A DNA stretch of 64,000 nt from Zymoseptoria tritici IPO323 (Eukaryota; Ascomycota; Dothideomycetes; Mycosphaerellales; Mycosphaerellaceae), in contig NC_018203.1 in the NCBI RefSeq assembly GCF_000219625.1, positions 186,001 to 250,000 on the forward strand, read 5' to 3'. The notes under the pieces are model-generated. The model searched no databases. It worked only from the letters and a program-made list of their open reading frames with translations, and was not told where the DNA came from. Positions within the stretch are counted from its first letter, which is position 1. Each line of letters starts with the position of its first letter. The translations under genes were made by a program, and so were the position numbers. Shown here piece after piece: positions 1 through 10,717 of this stretch.

Positions 1-1
1 T

Positions 2-1120
2 CTTTACGGGTTAAAGCAATTACCCCGTTAGTAGTACAAAAAGCTTCGAGCTTAGCTTATTAGTATAGGATAGATCGTTTCCGTCTTCGACGAGTACGTC
101 TTCTATAACTTAGTATTGCAACTCTTTATTACGATCTACGTCGACGACATTAATATCTTCGGTCCTACGAAGGAACACATCGACGTGTTTAAAGTAGAAG
201 TTAGCGCTACCTTTAAAATAATAGACTACGGACTAGTCTCCTAGTACCTAGGCATAAAAGTGGAGTGTTCTACCGAGGGCGTCTACATCTACTAGGAGAA
301 TTTCGTACGCTAAGCGCTAAACCGCTACAATCTTGCTAGTACAAAACCGGCATTAATCCTACTAGATCCCTCGAAAAAGCTTTAGAACAATACTTCCTTA
401 ACTATTTCGCCGGAATTTAAATCGGAATATATGTCCCTTATTAGCTCCCTAAACTACCTCTAAACTAAGACACGCTAGGATCTGTCCTACGTAGTAGGAC
501 TATTATTAAGGTACATAGCTAACCCGGATTAATCCTATATAGATATAGTTCTTCGTTAATACGTATATCTCTCTAAGACAGTAGAAGACGGCCTATTCTA
601 TTAGGCCGGAGGTAACCCTATACTAGAGGTGTTTGTAGATAGCGACTACTCTTAATGTGCGGACACGGCGCGGTCTACAACAGGATAGGTAGCAACCCTT
701 GCCGGCTCGCCTATCTCTTAGTTATTATATAGGTAGAAGACTGTCTCTATATCGTCGACCGAGGTAGAGTACATCGCCGCATCCGACGCCTACAAAGAGG
801 CCTTATAGCTTATAGGTTTCTTTAACGAGATAAGTGAACATATAGGAACTCGATCTTAAAATTTAGTAGATTTACGTATCGACAACGCCTCTACGATTAA
901 GCTTTCTAAGAATCTAGAGTTCTATAGCAGAACGAAACATATCTATAACCGCTATTATTTTATCCGCGAACATGTAGAGAGCGGAGCTATTCGACCTGTC
1001 TAGATCGTAGGAAGCGACAACCCTACCGACCTGTTTACTAAGGCACTTCTACTACCTACCTTTACAAAGCTTAAGAAAACCCTCGGTATTTCGACCTTAC
1101 CTCGACAACCGTCCGCTTAG
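2..1120 (+). pseudogene. Ty1/Copia retrotransposon pol remnant (RT C-terminal part and RNase H)
   Basis: One reading frame (first base at position 2) can be followed to a stop at 1118-1120. It shows the reverse transcriptase catalytic motif YVDD (137-148), a YLGIKVE motif downstream, and a Copia-type RNase H with SISSTEVEYIAASDA followed by RTKHI and NPTDLFTKAL, the usual Copia C-terminus. The frame is broken by many TAG stops, for example at 686, 719, 734 and 806. Where the family is well conserved these fall at Trp or Gln positions, as expected when TGG or CAG is mutated to TAG. CpA and TpG are scarce and TpA is abundant throughout, which is a RIP signature. The element is cut by the left window edge, so gag, protease, integrase and the 5' LTR are not visible. 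The family assignment is firm; the element is dead. Confidence 0.93.
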
Positions 1121-1176
1121 AGCCTAAGCGACCGCTTAAGGGGGAGCGACCGGTAAGGCACTCGAGCTAGGGGGAG

Positions 1177-1360
1177 TATTAAAAGAAGACTCTTTGTGCC
1201 TTACCGTATGTGTCCGGATCCGGAAGGAATAAGTAGAGGACTTGTTCCTTACGCCGGATACGGAAGGAACAAAGGTTCCGGATTAGTGCTAGCTCGTATA
1301 GCCTAGCACTAATAGGCAGTGCCTTCTGCACTGCCTCTTAGATAGATTAACTAACTACAC
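1177..1360 (+). mobile_element. Probable 3' LTR of the Copia element
   Basis: After the pol stop there is a purine-rich tract (1170-1176) that fits a polypurine tract, followed by TATTAAAAG, which would be a RIP-altered TGTTA LTR start. The right end is uncertain; an ACA at about 1357-1359 is one candidate, giving an LTR of roughly 180 bp. The segment carries two perfect stem-loops (1282-1313 and 1314-1336) and a 12-bp perfect palindrome at 1213-1224. Without the 5' LTR for comparison the boundaries are inferred. Confidence 0.5.
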
Positions 1361-2260
1361 TTTAGTTTAAGATAAAGACTACTAGTATAGAATATTCTAT
1401 AATCGTACTAAGAAATCTTTTTAAATAAGGGCGACGAGACGATAGCGACGGCGACGACGGCGACGACGTAGAATAATATTATCTATACTAGCGGGAGCCT
1501 CTCTAATACGACGATATATATACTATAGAAACTCGTAAGGTATCGTAGATATATAATAATACCGCCGAAGTAGTCTACGTATTCGGTAATTAAAGAAATA
1601 AGTAAATCCGCCGACTTAGATATATAGGACACGATCCGATAGGCTTAGACCATATTAGAGTAGAGTTCGCTAGACCTAACCTATAATAAAGCTAGAGTTA
1701 ACTTTACCTTTACGATTAAGCTTAAGACCTATACGTAAGGATAATATATCTACTACTTCCTCGCCTCTTACCGGACAACGCTCTTCGTTACGAGGTACTC
1801 CTACTCTACCTAAAATTTACTATAGATATATATAAGGTTATATTCTAGGGTCTCTACGCTTTCGTAGTTAGTCGGCTTTACTCCTACAAATATCTACGTA
1901 TATAAAGATCTATCTCTCTTACGGCACATCGTTAGGAGCGTACACTCTTAAAGGGTCTAATAAGATACTAGCGGCTTCGAATGTAGACACTTACTCGCGA
2001 TAGGGATCTCCTACCTTATACCGTTACCTCGTTATAGCCTATAGAAGACTACGGACCACAAGCCTACTTAAACCGCCTCTAGCTTAGCAAAGTAGTGCTC
2101 TCCTTATATAGAGGCTTAACTCCGAGTGTACTACCTTAAGACCGAACATAGGGGCGTTAAACCCAGTACGACTAAAGTCGGGTCGCATTAGTCGCATTGC
2201 TACAATATCCCGCTTGCGAGTACGATGTAGCCGCAACAAGATGATACGTTAGAAACAAGG
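1361..2260. repeat. TpA-rich RIP-like block, family not recognised
   Basis: The composition matches the Copia remnant next to it: abundant TA steps, very few CA or TG steps, and stops in all frames. A short run of GCGACG-like triplets sits near 1440-1470. I could not recognise any transposon domain in either strand. It is probably another RIP-degraded repeat or the flank of the Copia element. Confidence 0.6.
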
Positions 2261-3840
2261 ACTTCGCCTAGTATTGCGACATTATCTTTCGCGATCTCTC
2301 GAGACGCCGGGGCAGGGAATACCTCCGAGACACGAAAGACATCGGTCATTCGAATGGCCCAGAGTTATTGAAGCGGCTGCTGTGTTCCGAACGTACGCTC
2401 AGTCATGGGAACGATGTTCGACCCAGCACATCTCAAGACCCGAGCTCCACGACGCCCGGTCATGCACGCACCACTTCGAGGCATCAATCTCCTTCGACAG
2501 GAAGGCAAGCTCGAATGGTCCGCTTATCGAGCGTCAGGCTTAGGGTTAGGGTTATGCATCACTCTCGACGGATCTCAACCACGTCCTTCGCCGCAGGCGG
2601 TATCAGCATAGCTACCAGGCTGATAGATGGTAGCAGTAATGCTACCCTGCAATGACGGATACATTGAGACAGCGGAATGGGATAAAATGTGGTGGTTTTG
2701 CTTTGATGTGAGACATAGCATGAGTCAACTGACCTACAATACATACGAGAAGCCACGTCGTCTGCTGCACTTTTTGTATGTGTCACTCGCGAGTGGCAGT
2801 AAAGCCGCACAGTTCCACAGCACCTCTATGCAGAGGCAGCCTTTTGATTTTACGAAACCTCAGGATCTTCTCAGCACTTCATTGAACATCGCCGGCTTCA
2901 CCATCGCCCTGCAGCTCGGATCAGCGCGAACACATACCGTATCTCCTACCTGGGCTAAGTTGTCTCCGCCTCCTCCTCTTTCAGCATCTCTCCTGCTCCT
3001 GCCACATGATCCACCTATCGTACAAACACTGCGCTCCTTTTTTCGTTAGTACATTGCATCTTTTGCTCCTCACTTTCTGCCTCTTCAATTCATTCTCGCC
3101 ATCGAGATCCCCCTCCCCCGCCTACTAGATTAGTATTGTTGCGGAGCGGAGCCTGTAGCAAACCCGGCAGTTCCGTTGCAGCTGCACTCTAGCAACGTAT
3201 AAAAGTCTTCAGACAGGCGTTGCTGGGTTTCGAGGACAGCGTTCATGCCCGTGTCGAAGCAGTACTCGGCAAGTGGAAGCCGAAGTATGTCAACGTGGTG
3301 AGGTAGTAGGTGAGTCGACTGTCGACAAATTGGAACGACAGGAGACCAAGGCAAAGTTCAAGACAGCATCAATACAATGCTGAACGTGGCATTTCACCTC
3401 GTCGAAGCCGTCCAGGTCGTACTCAAAGCCGTCGGCCATGGCGAGGGAGGAAGTGGCTGCCTTTTTGCCGAGAGATCTCTGCTGTACATGGCATGCCTGG
3501 CATACTCGCATGCAAACACCGGCTGGTCAACCCTGAACAACGCGGACGCCCCGAGATACCGATCGAGCTGGGTTCAACGCTCGTGCATCGTCAAGACGGA
3601 CCTTGGCTGTGACTTCAGGCCAACACCTCGCCAAGCGATGCCTCCGCGATGTAGCGAGCCTTCCAGCCACTACGACCGAACATTTCGAGAGATGACCTTA
3701 GTCATTGTAGCAAGCTCATAATCCAGGGAATCGAGATCGGTGAAGTTCCACGAGTTGGCTGAGCGCACGGCCTTACCGTATGTGGCCTGCTTGCGCCGGT
3801 GTAGCTGCTACATAGACATTGTTGCCATTTGACTGTTCGA
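2261..3840. other. Transition to normal composition; no gene recognised
   Basis: Base composition changes abruptly from TpA-rich to balanced near 2280-2320. Only short ORFs occur. A minus-strand stretch at 3130-3511 has coding-like composition, split over two frames and with several cysteines, and may be a decayed exon, but I recognise no family. A piece at about 2318-2340 resembles the segment found at 14276 and 38508. Confidence 0.5.
2540..2554 (+). repeat. Short interstitial telomere-like repeat (TTAGGG, 2.5 units)
   Basis: The 15 bases read as two and a half TTAGGG units, the usual telomere repeat of filamentous fungi. It lies about 280 bp right of the RIP-damaged block. It is short enough to occur by chance or to be a trace of end repair. 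Confidence 0.6.
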
Positions 3841-3844
3841 GAGC

Positions 3845-4175
3845 TCTGATGTCGGCCGGAGAAGTGTCGTGATCAACTCGGTTCCATTGTCGTCGCTGCG
3901 ATCAGCTGAAAGAGTCATTTGGAGCAGGTCGGTCCAAGTTGAGGATCCGACGAGGAACTTTGTGACTTTGTCGGCCGAAGATGTATCGTAATCAGCTCGA
4001 TTCCATCCTCGTCGCTGCGATCAGCTGAAAGATTCCTTTAACACAGGTCGAACCAGATTGAGAGTCCGGCGAGAGACTTTGTCGGTCCGGAGAGGTGTCA
4101 TGATCAGCTCGATTCCATCGTCGTCGCTACGATCAGCTGGAAGAGTCTTTTGGAGCAGGTCGGACTAGGTTACCT
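3845..4175. repeat. Three tandem copies of a 110-120 bp unit
   Basis: Copies begin near 3851, 3970 and 4081 with GTCGG-type starts. Each continues through a shared GATCAGCTCGATTCCAT-like core and a CGATCAGCTGAAAGA-like segment. Identity between copies is obvious by eye but interrupted by small indels. No conserved reading frame runs through all three. Confidence 0.8.
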
Positions 4176-4179
4176 GACC

Positions 4180-5040
4180 GAGTAAGCAACTTAGAAGCTG
4201 AGAAGATTTTAGTGGAAGCATCGGCATTGACATGCGTGAGGTACTCACCTTCCTAGAAGTAACGTAGCAAATGCACACCGTGGCAAGCCTGCGATGCCTC
4301 TGTGACTGCATTGCGTCTCGAATCTGAGGCGGGCCTGCCTCGGGCATGATTCACTTACTTGAACGAGCTAGCGGAGCCAGATCCTGTGGTACCTCATCGA
4401 CGACTAAAGACATACGAAGTTTTTCCGAAGTAGCAACCTTCGAGTGACCAATATCGTCGAAGATGGCGCAGATAAGGCGGGTAGGTGAGAGAGTGCGGTA
4501 TGCAATTGGCCGGACTGTCGGCGCTGTGGCCTTGTGCGGGTTGTGAAGGCGTCGCCTTTGCTGACCATCGAGTGAGGCGAGACGAGAACCCTCGCGATTC
4601 TCGTCCGAGAGTGGCAAATCTGTGCTATCCAGCTCCTATGTTGCAGGCAAGCAAGTGATCGGGTAGAAGCCAAGATTGTTCTCAAATTGTGATGATGGTT
4701 CGGCTGATTGGTCATGCAGTGGAGCGATAGGCTGCGCTGGGATGGTGAGTGGCTGCCGTGCAGGACGGTGCGCAGAATCGAGTGCCTGTGAGATCCAAAT
4801 CTTCAAATCGTGGAACGGCGGTTGAAGGTCAAGTCTTGAAGGTCAAACAGTCATCCATTTAGGATATCAGGCAGACTCGGCCAAACTATGTCTCCAAATC
4901 CATACTCAACTCGTACGGATATCGTGGAATCAGCGCCCTTCACAGCACCACCCGCAAGTCCGTTGTCCATGGTCATCGTCTTTTCACTTTGACCCGATTG
5001 ATCAACGTCGTCAACTCAGCTGCGAGCCATGTTTGTCCCG
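4180..5040. other. No gene recognised
   Basis: Only overlapping short ORFs on the minus strand (about 4165-4715) are present and none has a recognisable domain. The right end probably contains the 3' untranslated region of the BTB gene. Confidence 0.5.
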
Positions 5041-5044
5041 CTCA

Positions 5045-5756
5045 TCACTGCCTCTTGTCCGCGATATTCTCCACACAGTAGTCACTGGTCTGCAATTCTC
5101 GTCCAGCAATACCGCGCTCTTTGCGGTCTTTCCAGTTCGCCTTCCCGAGATCGATGAGCGCCTCCTTGTCCCAATTTCCGAAGAAGTTGTATACCTTCCT
5201 CCCAAATCCGCCGGTAACCAGGTCGATGATGACACGCCGGAGCGGCGAGCCGAGTCTGGTATTCTCGTAGATGTACGGTACAATGTCCACTGGGAAGCTG
5301 CGTTCGTGCTTGCTGGCAATCAGGACAAGCTCGGCGATCGCTTCGTTCTGCAGGAGTGGAACCGCACGTGCGTCGCCAAAGACCCAGAGTTGGCTGAGCA
5401 TTGTAAGGGTTTCGCGTGGTTCGAGCACGGGCATGCGGCGAAAGTGGGTCCAGTAGACGAAAGCTTCGAACGTGTCGGGATCGTCGGTGGGAAGACTGAT
5501 GTTGCCCGTCGTTGCTTCAATGAAATGTCCCCTCAAGGCGCCCTTGAAGTAGCCGGAGTAGTGACAGAGGATGTCCTTGTGGACTTGGAAGGTGCGCTGG
5601 TTGTCTACTGGTCCGACGTCGATCTGGATCAGGTCGCTTCTGAAGCACTCACTGTGAGCGGGTCAGCTGGTGCGACTGACACGAATCCCGTGGACAGACT
5701 GACTTTGGAGGGAGACTTGCGCGGTCAATGTAGATGACTTCGCGTGAGATGGACAT
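5045..5756 (-). CDS. BTB/POZ domain protein, two exons
   Basis: The protein is predicted at 219 aa. Exon 1 runs from the ATG at 5756 to 5704 and exon 2 from 5651 to the stop at 5045. The 52-nt intron (5652-5703) has GTCAGT at its 5' end, a GCTGAC branch site and a CACAG acceptor, and splicing restores one frame. The BTB fold lies at about residues 22-110: DLIQIDVG, then the hallmark FQVHKDILCHYSGYFKGAL, then LPTDDPDTFEAFVYW, and a helical tail with GDARAVPLLQNEAI. This matches the short BTB proteins abundant in dothideomycetes, which are usually about 200-260 aa. BTB domains dimerise and often recruit substrates to Cullin-3 ubiquitin ligases, but no partner can be inferred here. The 5' splice site is weaker than the GTAAGT type, so exon 1 is less certain than exon 2. 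Confidence 0.88.
5652..5703 (-). other. Spliceosomal intron of the BTB gene
   Basis: The intron is 52 nt, within the typical fungal size range. It starts GTCAGT, carries GCTGAC about 15 nt before the acceptor and ends CACAG. Removing it joins exon 1 in phase 2 to an exon that enters the BTB domain directly; without splicing the upstream frame ends at a TGA. Confidence 0.75.
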
Positions 5757-5759
5757 GTC

Positions 5760-6755
5760 GAAGATCTGAGATCAGGGCGGCGGGCGGAATGTTTGGTGTG
5801 TGGGCCGGTGCTTGAGCTTCTGGACGTTCAAGTGGAAATTGGAGAAAGTGAGGAGGAGAGAGGAGAGGTCAGAAGAGAAAAAGTGGCGAGAGAAGAAAGA
5901 TAGTCGGCGACATGGATGAGTAAGAGAGCGCGCCTACCTCACATCCAAGCCGATTACCACGCGGGCAGCGCGGCGATGGTAGAGAGGATGTGCGACAATC
6001 AGCGACATTGCTCACCGCGGCGCATGTCGCGTAGAAGGCAGGAGCCTTCCGACTCACCGTGACGCGATCTGACATCTGACACTGTTTATCACCTTCTCCT
6101 GAAGTCGAACACCGCACAACAGTCCACCTCGTGCATGTTGATCAGTCGGTGCTGTTCACCTGGAAGCGCAGCTCGGATCGCAAGGGACGAGAGAGGTGGT
6201 GAAGGCGATGACGTGATCGGGCGGTGACCGTTCGAACGCGGGGAGGGAGCGGGTGATGTGATTTCTTCGAGGTGCGACTGGTCGGTGTGGATGTCGAGAC
6301 GCCGTAGGGTGCGTGGAGTATGGTTGCTCGTGAAGCATGTGAAGTGCTGCGGTGAAGAACAGGAATGTGGAGACGGCCATTTCCTGCCTGAGGCACCAAC
6401 AATCTATTGCCAGGATCTCTCAAACCGAGACAACTTCCAACGACAACACCTCATCCATCTCTTCCTGGCGTATTCATCTGGATCAGATTCGACAAGCTCG
6501 AAGCACTCAGAATCATGGAACGATTCTGTCTACGCACAGGTCTTCCTGAGTGAGAACTTGCCGACCAGTGTGCGTGTCACTGTCTTGACAGCAGTGGGGG
6601 TATCTTCGGCGAGCCTGGACCGAAGGACATGGTGGCCTGGATAACGCGGTGAGGGCCTGCTTTGAGTTGGTGGGGATGGCGGAGGCGGCGTCGTTGGAGC
6701 CACAGATGGCGTCGGCGAAAGGGATTGACGCTAGAAGAGGGATGCTGGTTCGTAG
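5760..6755. other. Upstream region of the BTB gene; no gene recognised
   Basis: This contains the promoter side of the minus-strand BTB gene. Short ORFs on both strands overlap one another (for example 6142-6644) without any recognisable domain or codon pattern. Confidence 0.45.
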
Positions 6756-6759
6756 ATGT

Positions 6760-7100
6760 TAAGGAGGAGGACTAAGTATAGGCGGTTGAAGGATAAGCGA
6801 GGAGGGCGGACCTTTAACTAGAGAGCATGCGTAAGTGCAGTGTCGAGGAACGTAAGATTCTAGGCCGTAATGTAGTCCCAGGACCTTTCGCAAAGAGCAA
6901 AGAGTTAACTAGCGGCAAATCCCTACCCGCGGGCGGCGGAGACTCTACAACGCTCCGGGACGATTAACGAACTGCTACCGAAACCCATTAAGGATCATTC
7001 GCTTAAGTTCTGATCTATAAAGCGAACCGAAGTACTGCTACTAGCTAGAGGACCGTATCCTCTATTAATTATAGTCTCCTAGGCTACCGCGTACTCGACC
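6760..7100. repeat. Small TpA-rich, RIP-like island
   Basis: TA steps and stop codons rise and CA/TG steps fall compared with both flanks, resembling the block at 1-2260. No transposon domain is recognisable. It may be a short relic of a RIP-mutated repeat. Confidence 0.45.
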
Positions 7101-7833
7101 CTCCTCTTCGTCGGGAAGGGGCACCCGGAGCTTCGCAAGCTGAAACCTCGGGAGGTACCAAGAACGGCGCACATCCGATCGTCGCGAGTGAAGCATACGA
7201 CAAGCTTGACCGAGACAAGGGCGAAGTCTTGTATCATTCCATTTCTGGCAGTCATGAGAAGCATAATCCCAAAAAGCATGCAGAAAAACCAGAACGCCGC
7301 ATGCATTTCTTCGAACGCACAATCCGGTCAGAGTTCTGCGAAACAAGTCTCAACATCGTTATGCTCCGATAGAGGGCATTCCCTATGGTGAGCTGTATGC
7401 GGCCATCAGTATGCAGCGACCAACGAACGTCAAGGGCGGTTCATATAGACAGTTCCGTCTCGGAAGAACTGTTCCTGCTTTTTAGAAGCAATACAGTTCT
7501 ACCGCTCCACACGCTATGCTCCTCTCTCGCAACTACGGTTACTGAGTTCAACGACGTCTCGCGCTCTGGCTCTCGTTATAAATCTTCTCCGCTCTACCTT
7601 CCACACTACCTTTGTTTGCTCCAGAGAACATCTTCCTCGCTCCAACTCCACCCTACCCTCGTTTGCTCTAGAGAACATCTTCCTCGCTACATCATTACTC
7701 TCTAGGACTCCAGTCGAAGCTCAATGCTGAGGTTCAGGAAATTCAGCTCACCGCCAAAGTGCTACTCAACCGGAGGGGCACTCGAGGGCTATAATGGCGC
7801 AAAGACCTTTGCCGCATCGCTGAATGACTGGCG
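7101..7833. other. No gene recognised; includes a 47-bp direct duplication
   Basis: A pyrimidine-rich stretch at about 7600-7705 carries two copies of a roughly 47-bp unit (GTTTGCT at 7614 and again at 7661, both followed by an AGAGAACATCTTCCTCGCT-like sequence). The remainder has only short ORFs. Confidence 0.55.
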
Positions 7834-8781
7834 ATGAACGGCGGGCCAACTTACCGGAAGCCGAGGGCTGCGCTCAAAAGGTTGCGGAGTCATTCTGCGA
7901 TTGCTACAACGTCGCGCGCATGCACCCTACTCGACCGGGTCAAGTCGAGGAAGCCAAGGCTCAGTCTGGCAGTCAATGTTACATGGGAACTCTTGCAGAC
8001 CACCCTCGACGTCTCACATGCGGATCTGGAAATTGTTACTCGTTTAGATGCCCACCAACTCCGGAGTCGATGTAGAGCCAGCATTGCAGCAGCGTTGGCA
8101 TACTCCAAACGTCGCCAGCGAGCCTTATTGCCGACTTTGGCTATGCACGTGGAACTCTTGCACATAGCCTCCATCGCAGCACTCAGCGAAGCTCGTGCCG
8201 TCTTACGCTGGGCGCACACGCCGTGGATCGAGTCTTGTCTTGACCTGAGCTATCTCGCCGTGTCCAGAATCGTCAACAAGTCAGCAGATTTGTGGCGGCC
8301 AGGAAGGGTATTACGATCTGCGGAGCAGGGTGGCAAGATCGAGCGCCGTCGAAGAAGAAAATGTCAATTTCGAGCTGGAAAGATGGGAACAACCCGATGC
8401 CACGAGCGCTGGATCAAAGCAAAACAGCTGCATGCCGTATGTGCGTTTGTTGGAGCCTTGATGAGAATCCCGATCATCGGCCGTTGTAGCCGATGTCGGT
8501 CCTTGCGTCAGACGTGCCGTACAACGAGTCTGAAGAGATCAAGGCACGACTCGGCGCAACGGCGGGTTTTTTTAAGTACTTCCTCGTCATCTTCGACGTC
8601 TCACAAGGCACGTTCGCGAAGCTTTCAAAAATCGCTTGAACGACTCCTGCTTCCTCCTTCCACAACGCCGTCTTCAGTAATGATGTCTTCGTCAACATCG
8701 TCTTCGACAGCGGCTCCTTCAACGATGTCTCCTTCATCAGCGTCTGCTGGAACAACACCTCCTGCCAGACCTCGAACCTAG
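7834..8781 (+). CDS. Hypothetical ORF, 315 aa, doubtful
   Basis: This is one of the longer open frames in the window. It is rich in Arg, Ser and Ala, with a Ser/Thr-rich end (about residues 250-315) and no recognised domain. Two diverged copies of a helical-looking segment seem present (LAVNVTWELLQ and LAMHVELLHIA, about residues 46-115), suggesting an old internal duplication. The minus strand is also open over parts of it (7890-8219 and 8474-8956), so the coding strand is not settled. No clear promoter or Kozak context marks the start. Confidence 0.25.
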   Translation: MNGGPTYRKPRAALKRLRSHSAIATTSRACTLLDRVKSRKPRLSLAVNVTWELLQTTLDVSHADLEIVTRLDAHQLRSRCRASIAAALAYSKRRQRALLPTLAMHVELLHIASIAALSEARAVLRWAHTPWIESCLDLSYLAVSRIVNKSADLWRPGRVLRSAEQGGKIERRRRRKCQFRAGKMGTTRCHERWIKAKQLHAVCAFVGALMRIPIIGRCSRCRSLRQTCRTTSLKRSRHDSAQRRVFLSTSSSSSTSHKARSRSFQKSLERLLLPPSTTPSSVMMSSSTSSSTAAPSTMSPSSASAGTTPPARPRT

Positions 8782-8789
8782 CCACCCCA

Positions 8790-10700
8790 TTCTCCAAGGG
8801 CAAGTTGTTCCCCTTTGGGTGACAGAACTCTGAATCTATCGGGTGCGAATCGAGAGAGTGACGTAGCTGGAAGCAATCCAAGAAGGTGTTCTCGTTGGCT
8901 TGCAAGGAAGAAAGGGATCTCGACGAGCCATCGTCAATCCTGCCGTCATGCTGCACCGAGGGCCATGTCCGTGGTCCCTAGAGTTGGCTACTGGCTGCAT
9001 AGACCTCTGGTCCGGCTGATGGGAAAAGCTGCAGATGATGTACGTGCATCATGTTGCATCATGTTATAACCGGTGACTTGAGCTTGAGTGGAAAGTGGGA
9101 CCAACGGGTCAGTTGTGAAGAGGGACAACGGTCGATTCTGGCTGGCCAATGCTGAACCAAGACGCTCACCAGAACTCCGCCAAGACGGTCCACGATGTTG
9201 GCAGCATGACAGTGATTCACAGCCATTTCGGCGGCGAGGTCGAAGATGTTGAAGCTTGTAGGACCGTGACGTAGCTGAGGTCGATGACAAAAGTCCTTCA
9301 AGCCGTTCGAAGACAACGCAGCCGGACACTCGATGTCAGGGATCAGACTGCTCAATACTAACAGCCGGGCTAATATCGTATGCAGGTGAAAATTTGCCAT
9401 GTACTTGGCTCCCTCTCTTCAATACGCCTAGCTTCCTTGGACGGGTCCTCGTTATCCGCCTTATCCTTTTCCGGACGCCACACAACTAAACTGTGGAGCC
9501 CGACCAGTGATCAGCCAGACATTATCGCTTCAGCCGATATGCCACCGTCCGAGGCCCTGAGTGAGCTTCTCACCTCGACGCTGGTACTGGATCTTCAGCT
9601 GCCGGGTCTCAAGCCGACTGAATCGGCGTATTGGAACGGGAGCCGATATCAGAGTATGCTGGAGATACATTTCCCGATCCACTGTTGGTCGATCCGAAGT
9701 CGGGGGAGTATGTACTGTGGTTGAAACGATACGGCGTCTCGTTCGTGGTTGCTGCGGCTGCTGATGCTGGTGAGTGTTGACTACCAACTTCGAGGTCGTC
9801 GCCATCGTCAGCAGCTGCAGCAGCGTTGAGTGTTAGCGACAAGATTCACCTTGGGTCCTCGTCCGCTGGTAATACGGCGAAGCTCAATGGGATCATTCAA
9901 GCACTCTGCTAACGCTCCATCGTGAGCTAAGAGATGAAACCCACCTCTCATCCACAACGACTTCCTCGTCATCGACGTCTGAGCCAGCAAAGAGGATCAA
10001 AGCCCAGCTATCCAGTGCAATGAGTCACTCGGAGCTACCTGCCAGGCTGCCACCGAATGCGCGAGGAAGTGTATAATCGCCTCATTAAGAACACCACCTT
10101 TGTTATCTTAATGCAGACTGAAGGAGGACGTCGGTGAAGTAGATGCCGCTCGCACTCCTGAAGCGGCTTCGAGGTGTCACCATCAAGTTTTACCGGGACG
10201 GAATTACTCCAATTGTGCTTTCGCCATCCGGCCATCTTGGAACGAAATCGCTCCAATGGTGCTCTCACGCTCTGACAAGGGATGGAAAATCGTATCATGG
10301 TGCAGCAAGGACATGGCTCACAGCTGAATAGCTCAAATTACATTGCGTTTGATTCCGCTGGTCCTCCGTTATCAGTGTGTGGAATTTGAAGACCCGGAAA
10401 GTGAAACCTCCACGTTCACCTGGTCGTCCTTGATGCCTCTGATGATGCACTTCACTCTGGCGTTTCCCATGCCAGTCTTGCGTGTCTCAGACGTAGTTCC
10501 ATGTGAGGTCGGATACAATTCGCTGAAGTCGATCAGCGGCGCTTTCATTTGCTATTGTTGTCGGTCCTCATCTTGTTGTGTTGGAATGTAGCATTGGAAT
10601 CCTGACGTCCATCCACTACTCTCGAAACGAACACCCTTCAGCTCTCTAAATGAGTGGATCAACACCGATTTCCATGATAAGCGGCGGACTTTGAAGGCTT
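8790..10700. other. No firm gene; one possible minus-strand exon
   Basis: The most coding-like piece is 9609-9842 on the minus strand, 77 aa rich in Ala, Ser, Thr and Asn (contains YSPDFGSTN and SPAYSDIGS). It could be an exon of a low-complexity protein, possibly continuing upstream to about 10020. I recognise no domain. The rest is short ORFs only. Confidence 0.35.
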
Positions 10701-10717
10701 ACCCGCCATCTTCATCT

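Noticed and set aside
3130..3511. Cys-containing minus-strand pieces as a Zn2Cys6-type regulator (AflR-like C-terminus)
   Set aside because: Resemblance rests on a few residues (LRLPLAEY-like segment) and there is a frame change; not enough to name a family.
5033..5737. Plus-strand ORF of 234 aa over the BTB gene
   Set aside because: It is the antisense of the BTB coding sequence; the minus strand carries clear BTB motifs and an intron with proper signals.
7890..8219. Minus ORF of 109 aa inside the 315-aa plus ORF
   Set aside because: No domain and no support; kept only as a reason to doubt the strand of the plus ORF.
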